Shown: positions 56,527 through 64,000 of the stretch, piece after piece
How the letters are laid out: the number at the start of each line of letters is the position of its first letter
Numbering within the stretch: position 1 is the first letter of the stretch
Assembly (NCBI GenBank): GCA_016787575.1
Contig: JAEUUO010000013.1
Span: 124,001 to 188,000, forward strand
DNA: 64,000 nt
Origin: Saprospiraceae bacterium
GTDB lineage: Bacteria > Bacteroidota > Bacteroidia > Chitinophagales > Saprospiraceae
Direction of reading: 5' to 3'
The notes under the pieces: generated by a model
The model's input: the letters and a program-made list of their open reading frames with translations, nothing else
What the model was told of the DNA's origin: nothing
Databases searched by the model: none
Position numbers and translations under genes: made by a program

Positions 56527-57051
56527 TTAATTATCCCAATGACTTAAAAAACAACCTACTGCTTGTGTTTTTCGATAAGGAAGTTGTTGTCCGGTTAGAA
56601 TGCCATTTAAAACATCTTTTAAATCAAAGACAGTTGCTTTGCTTCTTCTTTTTCCAATAGCTACAAATAAATCATCAATACGTCCCTGGTATAGACTTTT
56701 GTTTTGTGTAGCATTGATCACAACTACTTCTGGTAAAACAGAGATTTGGTAACGATCGGCTACCATTCGCTGAATATCTTGTTTGCAAGCGAATGGTAAC
56801 TTGTATTTTTTATTAAACCGGTCTATGCTTTGTTCTGTTGATGTTGCATTTGGAAAATAAGCTGAAAAATGGATCGAGTCATTGGCAAATTTTTTTTCAA
56901 TTCGTTTTAACTCAGAAATATAAGCTTGGCTGATTTTGCAGTCTTCCAGGAAAAAAAAATAAACCTCGTATTTTGACTGACTTGCTAAAGGATTAAAAGG
57001 AATAAAACCAATTATCAGAAATCCTATAAAATAGTTTAAAGTCGTGTTCAT
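56527..57051 (-). CDS. Exported redoxin-like protein, partner of the heme/copper protein
   Basis: A 174-residue protein with a signal-like N terminus and a thioredoxin-fold body. The active-site position reads EDCKIS, so one Cys of CxxC is kept. The conserved cis-Pro region is QISVLPEVVVIN and the later YQGRIDDLF segment is family-typical. The C terminus LPYRKTQAVGCFLSH matches the linker that joins redoxin to cytochrome-c/copper domains in multidomain proteins of other phyla, but here the protein stops and the heme/copper gene follows 56 bases later. It therefore appears to be the detached first half of such a fusion. Confidence 0.75.
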   Translation of the reverse strand: MNTTLNYFIGFLIIGFIPFNPLASQSKYEVYFFFLEDCKISQAYISELKRIEKKFANDSIHFSAYFPNATSTEQSIDRFNKKYKLPFACKQDIQRMVADRYQISVLPEVVVINATQNKSLYQGRIDDLFVAIGKRRSKATVFDLKDVLNGILTGQQLPYRKTQAVGCFLSHWDN

Positions 57052-57081
57052 TTTGGTTTGACTCTTATTGAAACGGTTCGT

Positions 57082-58356
57082 TTAATCAATATGCATTAGC
57101 TTTTTTCGTTGAACGAAATCCTTAGTTTTAAATTCAATAAAATACAAACCAGTATGTAAAGAAATTTCAGAGAAATTAACGGATTGTTGTCCTTCAGATG
57201 GTATTCCCTCATATAACTTTTCGACTGTTTTTCCTTGTGCATTTATTAAATTAATCTGTGTTTTGACAGATGATTTTGAATCCCAGCTAACTGTAAATGA
57301 ATTTATAAATGGATTTGGAAAAACAACAAGCGAATGTGCTGGTTTAATTTGAGTGAGATCGGTTGTAGTTTGTTTTAAAAACCAGGAAATGCAGCTGCTG
57401 TCAGTTGAAAAAAATTGAAGTAATAAATTTGCTACTTTAAGTCTTCCTGCATTAGATGGATGTGTTCCATCTGTTCCAAAATCGGTTGGACTCCATACCA
57501 ATCCATCTATTCTTGGTTTAACTCCATTTGCCCATAAATAGGGTCCCCAGGATAGCCAGGGCGATTTGGGATTTGAACCATTATACAATAAACTGCTGTC
57601 TCCGTTAATCTGCTCTTCAATCAACCATTTAATCGAATACCCTGATTCATAAGCATAGGGTTCCGGGTTTAAGGGTGTATTAGCATATCCAGCATAGATC
57701 CTGCTTGATAGATAGAGGAGTTTGAGATTGGGATATTTTTGTTTTAGAATTTGAACGATTTGTTTGATGTCATTTTTTAAATCTTCTGCATGTTTTGGAA
57801 ATGCTGCAGTTGGATTTGCATTGGCTTCTTTAAGCCAAACGGCCTGAACTTGAGAACCGTTTACTTTTTGTTGATACAAGCGCTGAGTTACAACGGTCCA
57901 AAAATTAGCGTTGGGATTTTTAATTACAGATGCTGTTTGACCGCCCTGTGCGCCGTCAACAACCAATACCTTCGGATTTTTATTTCGAAACGTGTCGGCG
58001 AGCATTTTGAATGCTGAAAACTCTTGCGTGGCGTTAGACATTCCAATTGATAATAATACAATCTTACCATTGATTGGATCTGCTTGTCCAAAACTGTCTA
58101 ATGCAATCAAGTTTTTTGAAAGTTCTTGACCGTCTTTTTCATGTTGGAAAGGCCTCTTGTTTAATCCGTTTGGGTAGAGCCCACCAGGAAAGGTTTTCCA
58201 TAAATTCAAACCCAGTTCAATGAGAGGGATTGTATCAGGAAGGTAGGCGCGTCTGATTGATTTGTATTTAATAATTTTTGAAGATAGAACAGTCGGAGAA
58301 AATAATCCAATCAGGATAAATGCTAAAGTGGAAATGGCAATTTTATTCATGGCCAA
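57082..58356 (-). CDS. SGNH-hydrolase-like protein with T9SS sorting domain
   Basis: A 424-residue exported protein. After a signal peptide (ILIGLFSPTVLSS) it has an SGNH/GDSL-like layout: block I LLSIGMSNATQEF with Ser107, a Gly-rich loop DGAQGGQTA, and the block V Asp/His in DFGTDGTHPSNAG. The last 85 residues are a T9SS sorting domain (SLVVFPNPFINSFTV, GLYFIEFKTKD). It is the first gene of the three-gene operon, 30 bases upstream of the redoxin-like gene. An esterase or deacetylase acting on surface or extracellular carbohydrate is plausible but not shown. Confidence 0.78.
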   Translation of the reverse strand: MAMNKIAISTLAFILIGLFSPTVLSSKIIKYKSIRRAYLPDTIPLIELGLNLWKTFPGGLYPNGLNKRPFQHEKDGQELSKNLIALDSFGQADPINGKIVLLSIGMSNATQEFSAFKMLADTFRNKNPKVLVVDGAQGGQTASVIKNPNANFWTVVTQRLYQQKVNGSQVQAVWLKEANANPTAAFPKHAEDLKNDIKQIVQILKQKYPNLKLLYLSSRIYAGYANTPLNPEPYAYESGYSIKWLIEEQINGDSSLLYNGSNPKSPWLSWGPYLWANGVKPRIDGLVWSPTDFGTDGTHPSNAGRLKVANLLLQFFSTDSSCISWFLKQTTTDLTQIKPAHSLVVFPNPFINSFTVSWDSKSSVKTQINLINAQGKTVEKLYEGIPSEGQQSVNFSEISLHTGLYFIEFKTKDFVQRKKLMHID

Positions 58357-58447
58357 TTGAAGTTTTTAAAGACAGTATTAATATTGAAAGCAAATTAATT
58401 CAAATAGATATACGCTTAAATGAATAAGCTGGTTGATCCTAAACAAA

Positions 58448-58479
58448 CAAATTTAAAAAAGCTTTGACTGCTAGTCAAA
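58448..58479 (-). promoter_or_regulatory. Promoter of the SGNH-redoxin-heme/copper operon
   Basis: On the minus strand TTTG (58479-58476), a 20-base spacer and TAAATTTG (58455-58448). It is one of the best promoter matches in the window. The expected start near 58443 gives a leader of about 87 bases. The upstream box overlaps the end of the M23 peptidase gene. Confidence 0.75.
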
Positions 58480-59457
58480 TGATTGATTGGCTGCTGAAGC
58501 CAGATTGACCATTTCCTGATATTCTTTCGGACTCAGATCGTCCATACAAAAGTGAACCGGATTGATGGGTTTTCCATTTTTACGTACTTCGTAATGGCAA
58601 TGCGGTGCAGTGGAGGTACCTGTACTTCCAATGTATCCAATAAGCTGTCCTTTCTTAACTTTTGCCCCAGCTTTGATTTTGATCTCCTTCATATGTGCAT
58701 AAAGGGTTTGGTAGCCATTTCCATGATCTATCATTACGTAGCGACCGTATCCGGATGATTTTGCCTCGGCTTTAACGACCCTTCCATTCCCAGTTGCTTG
58801 AATGGCAGTTCCTGCTGGAGCTGCAAAATCAATGCCTTCATGCATTTTGTTTATTTTATGAATAGGGTGAAGTCTGATACCAAAACCGGATAATTGAGCC
58901 ATGTCCCGATTTAATTTATCAACGCGAACTGGTTTTATAGAAGGAATGCTTTGTAAAAGTTCTTCTTTAGCTTTGGTTGCTTGTTCAAGGGTATCCAACG
59001 ATTTGGATTGAAGATAAATTTGACGCTCTAGTTTATCTATATAAGTTTTTGTTTCTCGAATAGTCGTGCCAGCATATTTTAAACCTTGCAGACCTGCATT
59101 CGGATCATGCCCTCCAACACCACCTTCCCAAAGGTCGCGATCAATTGGATCCATTCCAAACAATACCCGGTGAACTTTAGCATCCCGATCCTGAATATTA
59201 CTTAAAACTTTATCCATGATTTGAATCTGGTCTTTCATCATAAGCATCTGATACTCAACCTGACTCAGTTCTTTTTTGAGAGCCTTTTCGCGAGGAGAAG
59301 GAAAAAACTCAGACGTCATAAAATAAAACAAAAAAGTAGTCAAAACGACTGCAGATACGAAGCCTATTGTCCTAAATACATAGGACTTATGGGTCAACTT
59401 AAGTTTCTCAAACTGAAGAGTTTGAGGGTTGTACACGTATTTTTCAGATCTCTTCAA
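58471..59457 (-). CDS. M23 family metallopeptidase
   Basis: A 328-residue envelope protein with one membrane segment near the N terminus (TIGFVSAVVLTTFLFYFM), a coiled coil (about 60-115), and a C-terminal LytM/M23 zinc endopeptidase domain. The metal-binding motifs are HEGIDFAAPAG, the YAHM strand and the PHCHYEV motif. Such enzymes cut peptidoglycan cross-links or act as division or secretion cofactors. It is divergent from alaS, a neighbourhood that I recall from other Bacteroidota. Confidence 0.92.
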   Translation of the reverse strand: MKRSEKYVYNPQTLQFEKLKLTHKSYVFRTIGFVSAVVLTTFLFYFMTSEFFPSPREKALKKELSQVEYQMLMMKDQIQIMDKVLSNIQDRDAKVHRVLFGMDPIDRDLWEGGVGGHDPNAGLQGLKYAGTTIRETKTYIDKLERQIYLQSKSLDTLEQATKAKEELLQSIPSIKPVRVDKLNRDMAQLSGFGIRLHPIHKINKMHEGIDFAAPAGTAIQATGNGRVVKAEAKSSGYGRYVMIDHGNGYQTLYAHMKEIKIKAGAKVKKGQLIGYIGSTGTSTAPHCHYEVRKNGKPINPVHFCMDDLSPKEYQEMVNLASAANQSFD

Positions 59458-59644
59458 ATACTAAGCGTTAAAAAATATTAAATTTGCGATCCGATTTACG
59501 CTCGCTTTGTTTGAATATTACAAAAGTAAGGAAATTTCTGTAAAACCCATTTTTTCAATAGAATAAAAATAATATATTAGAAATATTATTTTGTATATTA
59601 TTATATAACAAATATATAAACATTAAATTTTATTATAATTTATA

Positions 59645-62269
59645 ATGAATTCAAAGATTATCCGACAGACTTTTCTTGATTTTTTTGAAAAGAACCATCA
59701 TAAAATTGTGCCATCTGCACCCATCGTTGTTAAAAATGACCCAACGTTGATGTTTACAAATGCTGGGATGAATCCTTTTAAAGACTATTTCCTTGGAAAT
59801 CAAGTAGCTACAATCAATCGAATTGCTGATACTCAAAAATGCCTTCGAGTAAGTGGAAAGCACAATGACCTCGAGGAAGTTGGAACTGATGGTTACCACC
59901 ATACCATGTTTGAAATGTTGGGAAATTGGTCATTTGGAGATTATTTTAAAAAAGAAGCAATAGCCTTTGCCTGGAAATTACTTACTGAAGAATATAAAAT
60001 ACCAAAAGAAAACCTTTACGTTTCTGTTTTTGGTGGCGATGAAAAAGAAGGTTTGACAAAAGATTCGGAAGCAGTTTCCTATTGGAAGCAATGGATTGCT
60101 GAAGACCGAATATTGTTTTTTGGAAAGAAAGACAATTTTTGGGAAATGGGAGACACAGGACCTTGCGGCCCATGTTCTGAAATTCATGTGGACCTTCGCT
60201 CAGAAGATCAAAAAAGAATACAAGATGGATCGGTTTTGGTAAATGCAGGTTCACCTGAACTTATTGAAATATGGAACTTGGTTTTCATACAATTTAATCG
60301 GAAAGCTGACGGTTCGTTGGAAGAACTTCCTGCAAAACACATAGACACCGGTATGGGATTCGAACGCATCAGCATGGTTTTACAAAATAAAAAATCCAGT
60401 TACGATACAGATATCTTTAAACCACTGATAGATTTTATAGCATTGCATACTAAAATTGCTTACACCGCTTCATACGATGTAAATGCTAAAAGTGATTTGG
60501 CTATGCGTGTCATGGCAGATCACATCCGTGCTGTGTCATTTGCAATTGCAGATGGGGCAATCCCATCAAATACAGGTCCTGGTTATGTGATTCGAAGAAT
60601 TTTGCGACGCGCAGTTCGTTATGCCTATTCTTTTCTAAATTTAAAAGAACCTTTCTTGTATAAGTTGTTGCCGGTGCTTTCTGAAAATATGGCTTCGGTA
60701 TTTCCTGAATTGGAATTGCAAAAGGATTTTATCAGTAAAGTAATTCGAGAGGAAGAAACATCTTTCTTAAAGACACTTGAAGAAGGTTTACGAAAATTAG
60801 AATCACTGGATCCTAATTTAAAAAAACTAGAGGGCAAGCTAGCTTTTGAATTATACGATACCTATGGATTTCCATTTGATCTAACTCAGTTAATTGCAAG
60901 AGAAAATAACTGGGCTGTAGATGAATCAGGTTTTCATGCCGCGATGTCATTGCAAAAAGAACGATCAAGATCAGATGCAAAAAAAGAATATTCCGATTGG
61001 AATATAGTATCAGAAGGTCGAATCCAATTTTTAGGATACGATACGATAGAGACGGACGGAGTGAAACTATTGCGTTGGCGTAAATTGTTATCCAAATCAC
61101 AAGAATATTTTCAATTGGTTTTCGATCAAACCCCATTCTATCCAGAAGGTGGTGGCCAAGTTGGAGATACGGGGATCGCTTATTTTGAAGATTATCCAAT
61201 TGAAATTGTCGATACTGTTAAAGAAAATGATTTAATTATTCATGTCTCAGAAGTATTGCCGCAAAATCTAACGGCCAATGTTCGATTGCAAGTAAATGGA
61301 TATCGTCGCAAGTTAATTGAAAACAACCACAGCGCTACTCATTTACTGCACGCTGCATTGCGCAAAGTCCTTGGTCAACATGTTCAACAAAAAGGATCTC
61401 TTGTAAAGGAAGATTATTTGCGATTTGATTTTAGCCATTTTCAAAAATTGGAGTCAGATCAATTGCAGCGGGTTGAACAATTGGTTAATGAAAAAATAAG
61501 AGAAAATATCATTCGGGAAGAACATCGCAAACTGCCCATTGAAGAGGCTAAGAAAGCAGGTGCGATGATGTTGTTTGGGGAAAAATATGGAGACCAGGTC
61601 CGTATGATTACTTTTGATCCTGATTATTCTATTGAACTCTGTGGTGGTTGTCATGTTGAAGCAACCGGTCAAATTGGTTATTTTAAAATTATATCCGAAT
61701 CTGCAATTGCAGCGGGTATCAGAAGAATTGAAGCGGTGTCAGCTTTAAAAGCCGAGCAACTTATTGAAGAACAATTTGAAACACTGAATAGAATAAAACA
61801 TTTATTAAAAAGCCCTTTGGATCTAACCCATAGTGTTCAGCAATTATTGGATGAAAACAAACGACTTGAAAAACGCATTTTAGAATTGAAAGAAGCACAG
61901 GCTAATGCTGTTAAGGTAAATTTAGAGGCTTCATTTCAAGTTCATAATGGAATTCAATACCTGGTTCAGCAAATAGGATTGGATGATTCCAAATTAGTTA
62001 AAAACCTAGTTTACCAGCTTGCTCATGATAAAGATCGTGCAATTGTATTTTTTGGATTTGCTGAAAATGAAAAACCACAATTAATGTGTTATGTAAGTGA
62101 ATCGATCAGCAATTTATACAATGCATCCCAATTGATTAAAGCAGCCGCTAAATTTATAGAAGGTGGTGGGGGAGGCCAAGCTTTTTTTGCAACTGCCGGT
62201 GGAAAAAACAAAGATGGACTTACGGCCGCATTAAACCATGCATTGCACGCAATACTACAAACAAATTAA
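59645..62269 (+). CDS. alaS: Alanine--tRNA ligase
   Basis: A full-length enzyme of 874 residues that charges tRNA-Ala and hydrolyses mischarged Ser/Gly. It has the class II catalytic domain (LMFTNAGMNPFKDYFLG, DTGPCGPCSEIH), the editing domain with the zinc ligands H562 and H566 (NNHSATHLLHAAL) and C666/H670 (CGGCHVEATGQIG), and the C-terminal C-Ala domain (GGGGGQAFFATAGG). The 186-base upstream region is very AT-rich; a TAAATTTG at 59479-59486 lacks a -33 partner. Confidence 0.97.
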   Translation: MNSKIIRQTFLDFFEKNHHKIVPSAPIVVKNDPTLMFTNAGMNPFKDYFLGNQVATINRIADTQKCLRVSGKHNDLEEVGTDGYHHTMFEMLGNWSFGDYFKKEAIAFAWKLLTEEYKIPKENLYVSVFGGDEKEGLTKDSEAVSYWKQWIAEDRILFFGKKDNFWEMGDTGPCGPCSEIHVDLRSEDQKRIQDGSVLVNAGSPELIEIWNLVFIQFNRKADGSLEELPAKHIDTGMGFERISMVLQNKKSSYDTDIFKPLIDFIALHTKIAYTASYDVNAKSDLAMRVMADHIRAVSFAIADGAIPSNTGPGYVIRRILRRAVRYAYSFLNLKEPFLYKLLPVLSENMASVFPELELQKDFISKVIREEETSFLKTLEEGLRKLESLDPNLKKLEGKLAFELYDTYGFPFDLTQLIARENNWAVDESGFHAAMSLQKERSRSDAKKEYSDWNIVSEGRIQFLGYDTIETDGVKLLRWRKLLSKSQEYFQLVFDQTPFYPEGGGQVGDTGIAYFEDYPIEIVDTVKENDLIIHVSEVLPQNLTANVRLQVNGYRRKLIENNHSATHLLHAALRKVLGQHVQQKGSLVKEDYLRFDFSHFQKLESDQLQRVEQLVNEKIRENIIREEHRKLPIEEAKKAGAMMLFGEKYGDQVRMITFDPDYSIELCGGCHVEATGQIGYFKIISESAIAAGIRRIEAVSALKAEQLIEEQFETLNRIKHLLKSPLDLTHSVQQLLDENKRLEKRILELKEAQANAVKVNLEASFQVHNGIQYLVQQIGLDDSKLVKNLVYQLAHDKDRAIVFFGFAENEKPQLMCYVSESISNLYNASQLIKAAAKFIEGGGGGQAFFATAGGKNKDGLTAALNHALHAILQTN

Positions 62270-62294
62270 TCGCAAACAATTTAATACCATTTAC

Positions 62295-62582
62295 ATGGCT
62301 TTTGTATATGCATTTCTGATATTTCTTGTTTTTATTTTGTTCAATATTTACATTCGGATAAAGACATTTGGAATGTATAAATTATTAGTACAAAATAGAA
62401 TTCAATTTAACTTCATGGATTTATTTAATCAAGAAAAATGGAAAGAGGTTAAAAGTAATTATCCGGAATCGATAGATTTGATGGACAGGTTTAGAAAGCA
62501 TATGTTGATAACGGGTGTTCTTTTTATTGCTGTAATCCTAATTGTTTTAGGACTTTTATTTTTAATCCGAATGCAAGTTTAA
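62295..62582 (+). CDS. Small membrane protein of unknown function
   Basis: A 95-residue protein with two hydrophobic segments (FVYAFLIFLVFILFNIYI near the start and ITGVLFIAVILIVLGLLFLI near the end) around a charged stretch. I do not recognise the family. The ATG at 62295 lies 26 bases after the alaS stop; an in-frame ATG at 62238 would overlap alaS and is less likely. It is co-directional with the oxidoreductase gene downstream, 8 bases away. Confidence 0.7.
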   Translation: MAFVYAFLIFLVFILFNIYIRIKTFGMYKLLVQNRIQFNFMDLFNQEKWKEVKSNYPESIDLMDRFRKHMLITGVLFIAVILIVLGLLFLIRMQV

Positions 62583-62590
62583 TTAAATTC

Positions 62591-63556
62591 ATGACAAAAC
62601 TAAAAATTGGACTGGCTGGTGCAGGGCACTTGGGTAAAATCCATTTGAAATGCATTCTTGAAAATTCTGAACTTGAGCTTATCGGATTTTATGATATCCA
62701 TGCTGAAACCAGGCAGCAAGTCGCAGCAGAATTTGGAATAAAAAATTATAACAGTTATGAGGAACTTGTAGCCTCCTGTGATGCCATTGATATTGTGAGT
62801 GCTACCAGTTCGCATTTTGAATTAGCCCAATATGCCATCCAACAAAACAAGCACTGCTTTATTGAGAAGCCCGTAACGAGCACACTTGAAGAAGCCCGGT
62901 TTTTAAAAACATTATTAAAAGAACATCCGGTTAAAATACAAATAGGTCATGTCGAACGTTATAATCCTAGTTTTGCAGCAATTAGGCCATTTATAAAAGA
63001 GCCAAAATTTATCGAAGCGCATCGTTTATCCAGTTTTAACCCGAGGGGACGAGATGTTTCAGTAGTTCATGACATTATGATTCACGATCTGGATCTTATT
63101 TGTTTAATGGCAAGAAGTGAAGTTAAAGACATTCGGGCTAATGGAGTCTCTTTAGTGAGCCCTTTGCCGGATATATGCAATGCACGGATTGAATTTGAAA
63201 ATGGCTTGGTATGCAATGTTACAGCAAGTCGTATCTCAATGAAACAAATGCGAAAAATCAGAATATTTCAGGAAGATGCTTACATCAGTATCGATTTGTT
63301 AGAAAAAGAAGCGCAGGTTATTCGATTACTCGATGAATATCAAGACAATACGCTTGAAATTGAAACACATAAAGGCAATAAGTACATTTCTCTAGTCAAC
63401 CCGGAAATAAAAACTGTGAATGCAATTTCAGAAGAATTAAAATCTTTTCACAAAAGCATCGTTACAGATGATATGCCTGAAGTCAATCTGGATGAAGGAA
63501 TCCAGGCATTGGCTTTAGTGCAGGCCATTACGAAGCAAATCGAAACGAACCAATGA
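62591..63556 (+). CDS. Gfo/Idh/MocA family oxidoreductase
   Basis: A 321-residue NAD(P)-dependent oxidoreductase of the sugar dehydrogenase type. The nucleotide-binding start GLAGAGHLGKIHLKCI and the family motif CFIEKPVTSTLEEA (containing the EKP signature) are clear, and HDIMIHDLDLICLMARS holds the catalytic His region. Substrate cannot be inferred. The stop overlaps the ATG of the next gene (ATGA). Confidence 0.9.
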   Translation: MTKLKIGLAGAGHLGKIHLKCILENSELELIGFYDIHAETRQQVAAEFGIKNYNSYEELVASCDAIDIVSATSSHFELAQYAIQQNKHCFIEKPVTSTLEEARFLKTLLKEHPVKIQIGHVERYNPSFAAIRPFIKEPKFIEAHRLSSFNPRGRDVSVVHDIMIHDLDLICLMARSEVKDIRANGVSLVSPLPDICNARIEFENGLVCNVTASRISMKQMRKIRIFQEDAYISIDLLEKEAQVIRLLDEYQDNTLEIETHKGNKYISLVNPEIKTVNAISEELKSFHKSIVTDDMPEVNLDEGIQALALVQAITKQIETNQ

Positions 63557-64000
63557 CTCTCAAACATAGCAAGCTCTATTTCTTGCTCCTTTGCATCTTT
63601 TGTGCTTGTGACCGGGATGATGAAAAGATACCGGCATATCTCTACATTGAACCCTTTGATTTCAATGTAAAAATTGGGGAAGGCTCCAGTAGTCAAAATT
63701 TAACTGATGTCTGGGTTTATGTTAATGATCGATATTACGGGGCATATGAACTTCCATGTTGGATACCAGTTTTAGAAAAAGGAATTGGTGAGGTGCTCTT
63801 GCTTCCTGGTTACCGTCAGGATGGAAGGATTACAAATGCATTCAGGTACCAGCTTTTAAATCCATATCAAATTAAGTTGCAGCTTGATCCTCAAATAACA
63901 GATACAATTCGTCCTGCAACTTCTTATCAATCGGGACTTCAATTTTCAGTTATAGAAGATTTTGAAGGCATTCATTTCTTTAATACCGACCGAGACAAGG
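63553..64000 (+). CDS. Predicted lipoprotein of unknown function (partial)
   Basis: The gene starts at the ATGA overlap with the oxidoreductase and runs off the window. The N terminus is a lipoprotein signal: MTLKHSKLYFLLLCIFCAC, with lipidated Cys at 19 followed by Asp. The next about 130 residues (AYLYIEPFDFNVKIGEG, LPCWIPVLEKGIGEVLLLPG) look like an exported beta-rich domain; I do not recognise the family. Confidence 0.75.
   Translation, partial: MTLKHSKLYFLLLCIFCACDRDDEKIPAYLYIEPFDFNVKIGEGSSSQNLTDVWVYVNDRYYGAYELPCWIPVLEKGIGEVLLLPGYRQDGRITNAFRYQLLNPYQIKLQLDPQITDTIRPATSYQSGLQFSVIEDFEGIHFFNTDRDK

Noticed and set aside
59479..59486. TAAATTTG as the alaS promoter
   Set aside because: It is about 160 bases upstream of alaS and has no -33 partner; in AT-rich DNA the match can be chance.

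Overview
The window is a contiguous piece of a chromosome from a member of the Bacteroidota. The evidence is the type IX secretion (T9SS)/gliding genes (porV, porU, a porP/sprF homologue, gldJ), an lpxC-fabZ fusion, the gene order rplQ-carA-eno, C-terminal T9SS sorting domains on several exported proteins, A/T-rich start regions without Shine-Dalgarno motifs, and promoters of the TTTG/TAnnTTTG type. The base composition is AT-rich. The family cannot be fixed from sequence alone; a Saprospiria/Chitinophagia-like environmental lineage is plausible but is an inference.

Layout. 1-13976: the S10-spc-alpha ribosomal superoperon in canonical order, from the 3' end of rplC through rplQ, with secY, map, infA, rpmJ and rpoA, closed by a strong terminator (13983-14008). 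14079-17722: carA, eno, a divIC/ftsB-like cell-division gene and sucD. 17730-21556 (minus): crtZ and a large NtrY-like sensor kinase. About 21651-22002: RNase P RNA. 22043-31221: T9SS/gliding block, porV and porU (minus), porP/sprF-like and gldJ (plus), then murF. 31229-33567: a divergent pair, an arginase-family protein and a Glu/Leu-type dehydrogenase, with a perfect 24-bp palindrome between them. 33703-42921: OmpA-family protein, pyruvate dehydrogenase E2 (minus), recR, a GT2 fusion, an M20 amidohydrolase, an NtrC-like regulator and a LOG-family protein. 42937-50701 (all minus): TPR/GT-C membrane protein, recN, fabI, a choice-of-anchor-B protein and a putative porin. 50801-54632: lipid A genes lpxD, lpxC-fabZ and lpxA, with an atypical ABC ATPase. 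54700-54771: tRNA-Arg(CCT). 54914-58479 (minus): a compact operon of three exported proteins. 58471-59457 (minus): M23 peptidase. 59645-64000: alaS, a small membrane protein, a Gfo/Idh/MocA oxidoreductase and a truncated lipoprotein gene.

How it works together. Most of the window is housekeeping: translation, glycolysis/TCA, lipid A and peptidoglycan synthesis, and DNA repair. The second theme is the cell surface: T9SS components, several predicted T9SS cargo proteins, porin-like barrels and an OmpA-type anchor. The most unusual region is 54914-58479. Its last gene encodes a c-type heme domain joined to a domain with a complete set of peptidylglycine-monooxygenase-like copper ligands and a T9SS sorting tail. 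It is preceded by a redoxin-like gene that looks like the detached N-terminal half of a known fusion, and by an SGNH-hydrolase-like T9SS cargo, behind one good promoter. Other points worth attention are the palindrome at 32296-32319, two promoters that would give leaderless mRNAs (lpxD and the dehydrogenase), a glycosyltransferase fused to a phosphoglycosyltransferase-like domain that has lost its catalytic core, and an NtrC-type regulator without a DNA-binding domain.
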